Assembly: GCA_007127595.1 (NCBI GenBank)
Contig: SKZA01000057.1
Coordinates: forward strand, 1-9,383
Length of the DNA stretch: 9,383 bases
Direction: 5' to 3'
Origin: Kiritimatiellia bacterium
GTDB taxonomy: Bacteria > Verrucomicrobiota > Kiritimatiellia > SLAD01
In this document: positions 7,019 through 9,383 of the stretch, piece after piece
Layout of the letters: every line of letters begins with the position of its first letter
How positions within the stretch are numbered: position 1 is the first letter of the stretch
Translations under genes and position numbers: made by a program
Notes under the pieces: generated by a model
The model's input: the letters and a program-made list of their open reading frames with translations, nothing else
Database searches by the model: none
Told to the model about the DNA's origin: nothing

Positions 7019-7102
7019 ACTTACTCGGATACACTTACTCGGATACGCTTACCCGGATACCCTTACTCGGATACACTTACTCGGATCCCCTTACTCGCCT
7101 CC
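7019..7102. repeat. 14-bp tandem repeat, six copies
   Basis: The unit is (a/g/c)cttactcggatac. Copies begin at 7019, 7033, 7047, 7061, 7075 and 7089. The first two are identical, the third and fifth each carry one change beyond the variable first base, and the last is degenerate. The 14-bp period is not a multiple of three, which argues against a coding repeat. It is intergenic. Confidence 0.9.
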
Positions 7103-7154
7103 CACCGCAGTGGGCAACACACCCGTTCGAGCAAGCGGATCAGGTAAGGGTAAT

Positions 7155-7177
7155 CGAGTAAGGGCGAGAGTAAGTGT
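7155..7177. repeat. Inverted copies of the 14-bp repeat motif
   Basis: cgagtaaggg (7155-7164) is the exact reverse complement of cccttactcg at 7060-7069 and 7088-7097. gagtaagtgt (7168-7177) is the exact reverse complement of acacttactc at 7031-7040 and 7073-7082. The flanking bases carry further looser copies (ggtaagggta, gttaagtgta). Together with the direct array this could fold as an imperfect stem of tens of bases. Confidence 0.7.
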
Positions 7178-7226
7178 GGCGGTTAAGTGTATGGAGTATG
7201 AGCAATACGTTCGGGCATAACACCAT

Positions 7227-7250
7227 CCGTCCGACCGTCCGACCGTCCGA
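7227..7250. repeat. 8-bp tandem repeat, three copies
   Basis: ccgtccga is repeated three times without change, followed by a diverging ccgccctc. It is a short microsatellite in non-coding DNA, about 60 bp upstream of the predicted efflux promoter. Confidence 0.8.
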
Positions 7251-7308
7251 CCGCCCTCCCATCAAACACCCAGCCGACGGCGTATTCCGTAACTCCCTGG
7301 CTAAAGAG

Positions 7309-7337
7309 ATGACAGCGACAATCTCATCTGCAATAAT
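7309..7337 (+). promoter_or_regulatory. Candidate sigma-70 promoter of the efflux operon
   Basis: ATGACA (7309-7314, five of six matches to TTGACA) and AATAAT (7332-7337, five of six matches to TATAAT) are separated by exactly 17 nt. They face the efflux genes. A transcript would start near 7344, about 65 nt before the preferred start codon. It is the best promoter match seen in the window by eye. Confidence 0.45.
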
Positions 7338-7407
7338 TCACCGCCCAGACGAAAATTGAAGAGTATTGCTGATAAACATGGAATGGGTTTACACGCGATT
7401 GGAGACC

Positions 7408-8829
7408 ATGTGCGCAAAAGGCGCTGAGGCAAATAAGACGCTTTCAGTCATTTGCATATTGAGCGCCTGCGCGGCGCTATTCGCCGGATGTATGAGCGTG
7501 GGGCCGGACTACCGGACACCAGACTTGGACGTGCCCGCCGGGTGGCAGGGCGCAGCGGGCGAATCCGACGAGACGCTGGCGGAGTGGTGGACGGTGTTCG
7601 GCGATCCTGCACTGAACGATCTGCTGACCGACGTCCGCGCGAATAATCGTCAACTCGCCATGGCGGTGGCGAACATGGACCGCTATGCGGCGATGTATGG
7701 CGTGGTGCGCGCGGACGCCTTCCCCCAGGTGGGCGCACAAGGTTCCGCCGCGTACGATCGCCAAACCGAACGGGTGCGGCGCCCACCCGGCATGCCGATT
7801 CCCGACAACCCGACCTGGCTATATCAAGCCGGGTTTTCCATGGAATGGGAACTGGATTTGTGGGGACGCGTGCGACGCAGCAGAGAAGCGGTGCGCGGTC
7901 GATGGGAGGCGGCGGAGGAGGATGTGCGGCACACGCTGGTGCTAATACAAGCGCAGGCGGCGGCGGAATACATCCGGTTACGCGCCCTGCAAGCGCGCCT
8001 GGCGACGGCGCAACGGAACATTGACCTGCAACGCGAAACGCTGCAGGTGGTACGCGGCCGGTTCGACGCCGGATTAACGGGTGAGACGGACGTGTTCCAG
8101 GCGGAAATGAATCTGGCGGCAACGGAAGCGCAGGTGCCTGCGCTGAAAGCGAAACTGGACGAGACGTTAAACGCGCTATGCGTACTGACGGGCGTGTGGC
8201 CCGGCGCGCTCGACGCGTTGCGCGCCCCCGCGCCGGTCCCCTCGGCGGACACGTTGCCATACCTGCTGCCAGCCGAACTGGTACGACGTCGACCCGATAT
8301 CCGTTCCGCGGAACGCGATCTCGCCGCGCAGACGGCGCGGATCGGCGTAGCGCGCGGCGAATTGTTCCCGAAACTGGCTTTGGACGGGACCTTCGCGTTT
8401 GCGGCGACCGATGCGGGCGATCTGACTTCTTCCGCCGCGCAGGTATTCAGTATCGGCCCGGTATTGTCCTTACCGGTTTTCACGGGGGGCAAGGTGCGCA
8501 GCGCCGTGCGCGCGGAGGAAGCGGCCGCACGCGGCGCGTTGGCCCGTTACGAGCAGACGGTGTTGACGGCGTTCGGCGAATGCGAGGATGCGCTGTCGCG
8601 TTTCGCGCAGTCCGGCGAACAAGTCGCGGCCTTGCGCGAAGCGGTGAAGGCGGCGGGACGGACCGTAGATTTGACGACGGAGCTGTACCGGACCGGCCTG
8701 ACGGATTTTCAACGCGTATTGGATGCGCAACGGCAATTGGCACAATACGAAGATGCGCTGGCCGAGGCGAAAGGCGCGCGGGCAGCCGGATTGGTCGCCG
8801 TGTACAAGGCGTTCGGCGGGGGATGGTGA
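7408..8829 (+). CDS. Outer-membrane efflux lipoprotein, NodT/TolC family
   Basis: This is a 473-residue outer-membrane channel component of a tripartite efflux pump, forming the exit duct across the outer membrane. Starting at the ATG at 7408, a type II signal peptide ends in the lipobox LFAGC, with Cys28 as the lipidated residue, followed by the typical NodT start SVGPDYRTPDLDVPAGW. Two OEP repeats follow. The first contains DPALNDLLTDVRANNRQL and WELDLWGRVRRS. The second contains PAELVRRRPDIRSAERDLAA, RIGVARGELFPKLALDGTF and LPVFTGGKVRSAV. Length and motif order are normal for the family. The ATG at 7408 has GGAG shortly upstream and gives a signal peptide of usual length. An ATG at 7378 and a TTG at 7366 are in frame and possible. 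An RND adaptor gene starts 75 nt downstream, so this is the first gene of an efflux operon. The substrate cannot be deduced. Confidence 0.93.
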   Translation: MCAKGAEANKTLSVICILSACAALFAGCMSVGPDYRTPDLDVPAGWQGAAGESDETLAEWWTVFGDPALNDLLTDVRANNRQLAMAVANMDRYAAMYGVVRADAFPQVGAQGSAAYDRQTERVRRPPGMPIPDNPTWLYQAGFSMEWELDLWGRVRRSREAVRGRWEAAEEDVRHTLVLIQAQAAAEYIRLRALQARLATAQRNIDLQRETLQVVRGRFDAGLTGETDVFQAEMNLAATEAQVPALKAKLDETLNALCVLTGVWPGALDALRAPAPVPSADTLPYLLPAELVRRRPDIRSAERDLAAQTARIGVARGELFPKLALDGTFAFAATDAGDLTSSAAQVFSIGPVLSLPVFTGGKVRSAVRAEEAAARGALARYEQTVLTAFGECEDALSRFAQSGEQVAALREAVKAAGRTVDLTTELYRTGLTDFQRVLDAQRQLAQYEDALAEAKGARAAGLVAVYKAFGGGW

Positions 8830-8846
8830 CGACAAAGGGACATTTC

Positions 8847-8870
8847 GTAGGGGCCGCGCTTGCGCGGACC
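8847..8870 (+). repeat. REP-like element: GTAG followed by a GC-rich palindrome
   Basis: GTAG (8847-8850) is followed by gggccgcgct and tgcgcggacc. The palindrome pairs ccgcgc with gcgcgg across a tight TT centre, then one mismatch, then gg with cc. A GTAG or GGAG tetranucleotide 5' of an imperfect palindrome is the described signature of REP elements mobilised by RAYT transposases. It lies in the 75-nt spacer between the two efflux genes. It could affect transcript stability or relative expression there; this is inference. Confidence 0.5.
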
Positions 8871-8904
8871 GTTGTAAGGGATCAGACCCGAAGGAAGCGA
8901 TGAC

Positions 8905-9383
8905 ATGAAGTGGAAAAACCGAAATGTGCTTGGCAAAATCGTAGGCGGCATTCTGCTCATAGCAGCGGTGACGGCGCTGTTCCTTTATCGCGTCACACCG
9001 GACGAGCCGGAAGAGGATACGCTGATCCGTCCGATCAAGTACACGGTGGTCGGCGCCTATACGGACCGGCCGACCCTCTATTTCCCGGGTTCCGTGGAAG
9101 CGGATCGTGAGGTGGACCTCGCATTCGAGGTCGGCGGGCGATTGATTGAGTTTCCGGTGCGACGCGGGATGCTGGTGGAGGAAGGCGATGTCTTGGGGCG
9201 GCTGGATCCGACGACGTTTGAAAATCAGCTTCGCAATGTGGAGGCGGAATTGGACCTGGCCCGGAGTTCGCTGGCGCGGATCGAGCGGGCGCTGGCCGTG
9301 AACGCGGTTTCGCAGGAGGAATTCGCGCGCGCCGCGGCGGCGGTGCAGAAGGCCGAAGCACAACTGGAGATCCATCGGAAGGC
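8905..9383 (+). CDS. RND efflux periplasmic adaptor subunit (HlyD/AcrA family), 5' part
   Basis: The frame runs from the ATG at 8905 to the window edge (159 codons) without a stop. It begins MKWKNRNVLGK with an uncleaved-looking or signal-anchor helix (IVGGILLIAAVTALFLY, about 12-28). A beta-barrel/lipoyl segment follows: YFPGSVEADREVDLAFEVGG, then RLIEFPVRRGMLVEEGDVLGRLDPTTFENQL. That is the hallmark 'G.V.....V..G..V..G..L..LD' lipoyl pattern of membrane-fusion proteins. Next comes the first helix of the alpha-hairpin (VEAELDLARSSLARIERAL, with VSQEEFARA). AAGGAAG sits 7 nt before the ATG. The protein would bridge the NodT channel and an inner-membrane RND pump. The rest of the adaptor and the pump gene are expected just outside the window. 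Confidence 0.93.
   Translation, partial: MKWKNRNVLGKIVGGILLIAAVTALFLYRVTPDEPEEDTLIRPIKYTVVGAYTDRPTLYFPGSVEADREVDLAFEVGGRLIEFPVRRGMLVEEGDVLGRLDPTTFENQLRNVEAELDLARSSLARIERALAVNAVSQEEFARAAAAVQKAEAQLEIHRK

Larger units (their letters stand above)
6975..7308. other. Divergent intergenic region rich in short repeats
   Basis: No gene is supported in this stretch between the leftward TPR gene and the rightward efflux operon. It holds six 14-bp direct repeats (7019-7102), a 5-bp hairpin (cccac/gtggg, 7101-7114), inverted versions of the repeat motif (7155-7177) and three 8-bp repeats (7227-7250). The open frames seen through the array carry only repeat-derived, low-complexity residues. Confidence 0.6.

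Noticed and set aside
7019..7102. Possible CRISPR array
   Set aside because: The repeats are 14 bp, directly adjacent without spacers, and no cas gene is present. This is a simple tandem repeat.
8470..9375. A 301-codon minus-strand open frame over the efflux genes
   Set aside because: It is antisense to both the NodT-family gene and the adaptor, which have clear family motifs. It crosses the spacer between them and has no recognisable domain.

Overview
The window looks like a high-GC chromosomal segment from a Gram-negative bacterium. It has an RND-type efflux outer-membrane lipoprotein and periplasmic adaptor, strong AGGAGG ribosome binding sites and several secreted proteins with Sec signal peptides. 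The secreted right-handed beta-helix proteins with a 'QGPL..-TM.(T/S)LD..E.RTPI' header, and the Verrucomicrobia-like C-terminal domain of the adjacent repeat protein (ending 'NRFFRVRP'), point to the PVC group, most likely Kiritimatiellota or a relative. That placement is inference from protein style; no marker gene is present.

Layout. (1) Positions 1-1281, minus strand: N-terminal and sensory part of a membrane-bound signalling protein, split by an apparent single-base frameshift near 578-582 and cut by the window edge. (2) 1420-4818, minus strand: a tightly packed three-gene unit reading 4818 to 1420. It holds two paralogous secreted beta-helix proteins, then a smaller secreted protein with four GANIGW/NVGWIS motifs. 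Each gene has its own AGGAGG site, and gaps are 25 and 11 nt. (3) 4819-5181: a non-coding stretch holding the leader of that unit and, at its right end on the plus strand, a decayed N-terminal fragment of a REP-associated tyrosine transposase (RAYT). The fragment abuts the stop codon of the next gene. (4) 5182-6888, minus strand: an exported TPR protein with a CPCC motif and a histidine-rich middle. (5) 6889-7407: a divergent intergenic region with a small hairpin, a six-copy 14-bp tandem repeat, a partly inverted copy of the same theme, an 8-bp triplicate repeat and a plausible sigma-70 promoter facing right. (6) 7408-9383, plus strand: an efflux operon consisting of a NodT-type outer-membrane lipoprotein, a spacer with a REP-like GTAG palindrome, and the start of an RND periplasmic adaptor. 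The inner-membrane pump is expected just beyond the right edge.

Most of the window concerns the envelope: sensing, export of surface or secreted repeat proteins, and efflux. The least explained parts are the secreted three-gene unit, the CPCC/His-rich TPR protein, and the mobile or repetitive DNA. The latter combines a RAYT relic with a REP-like hairpin and the 14-bp repeat arrays. No complete novel defence or mobile system is visible.
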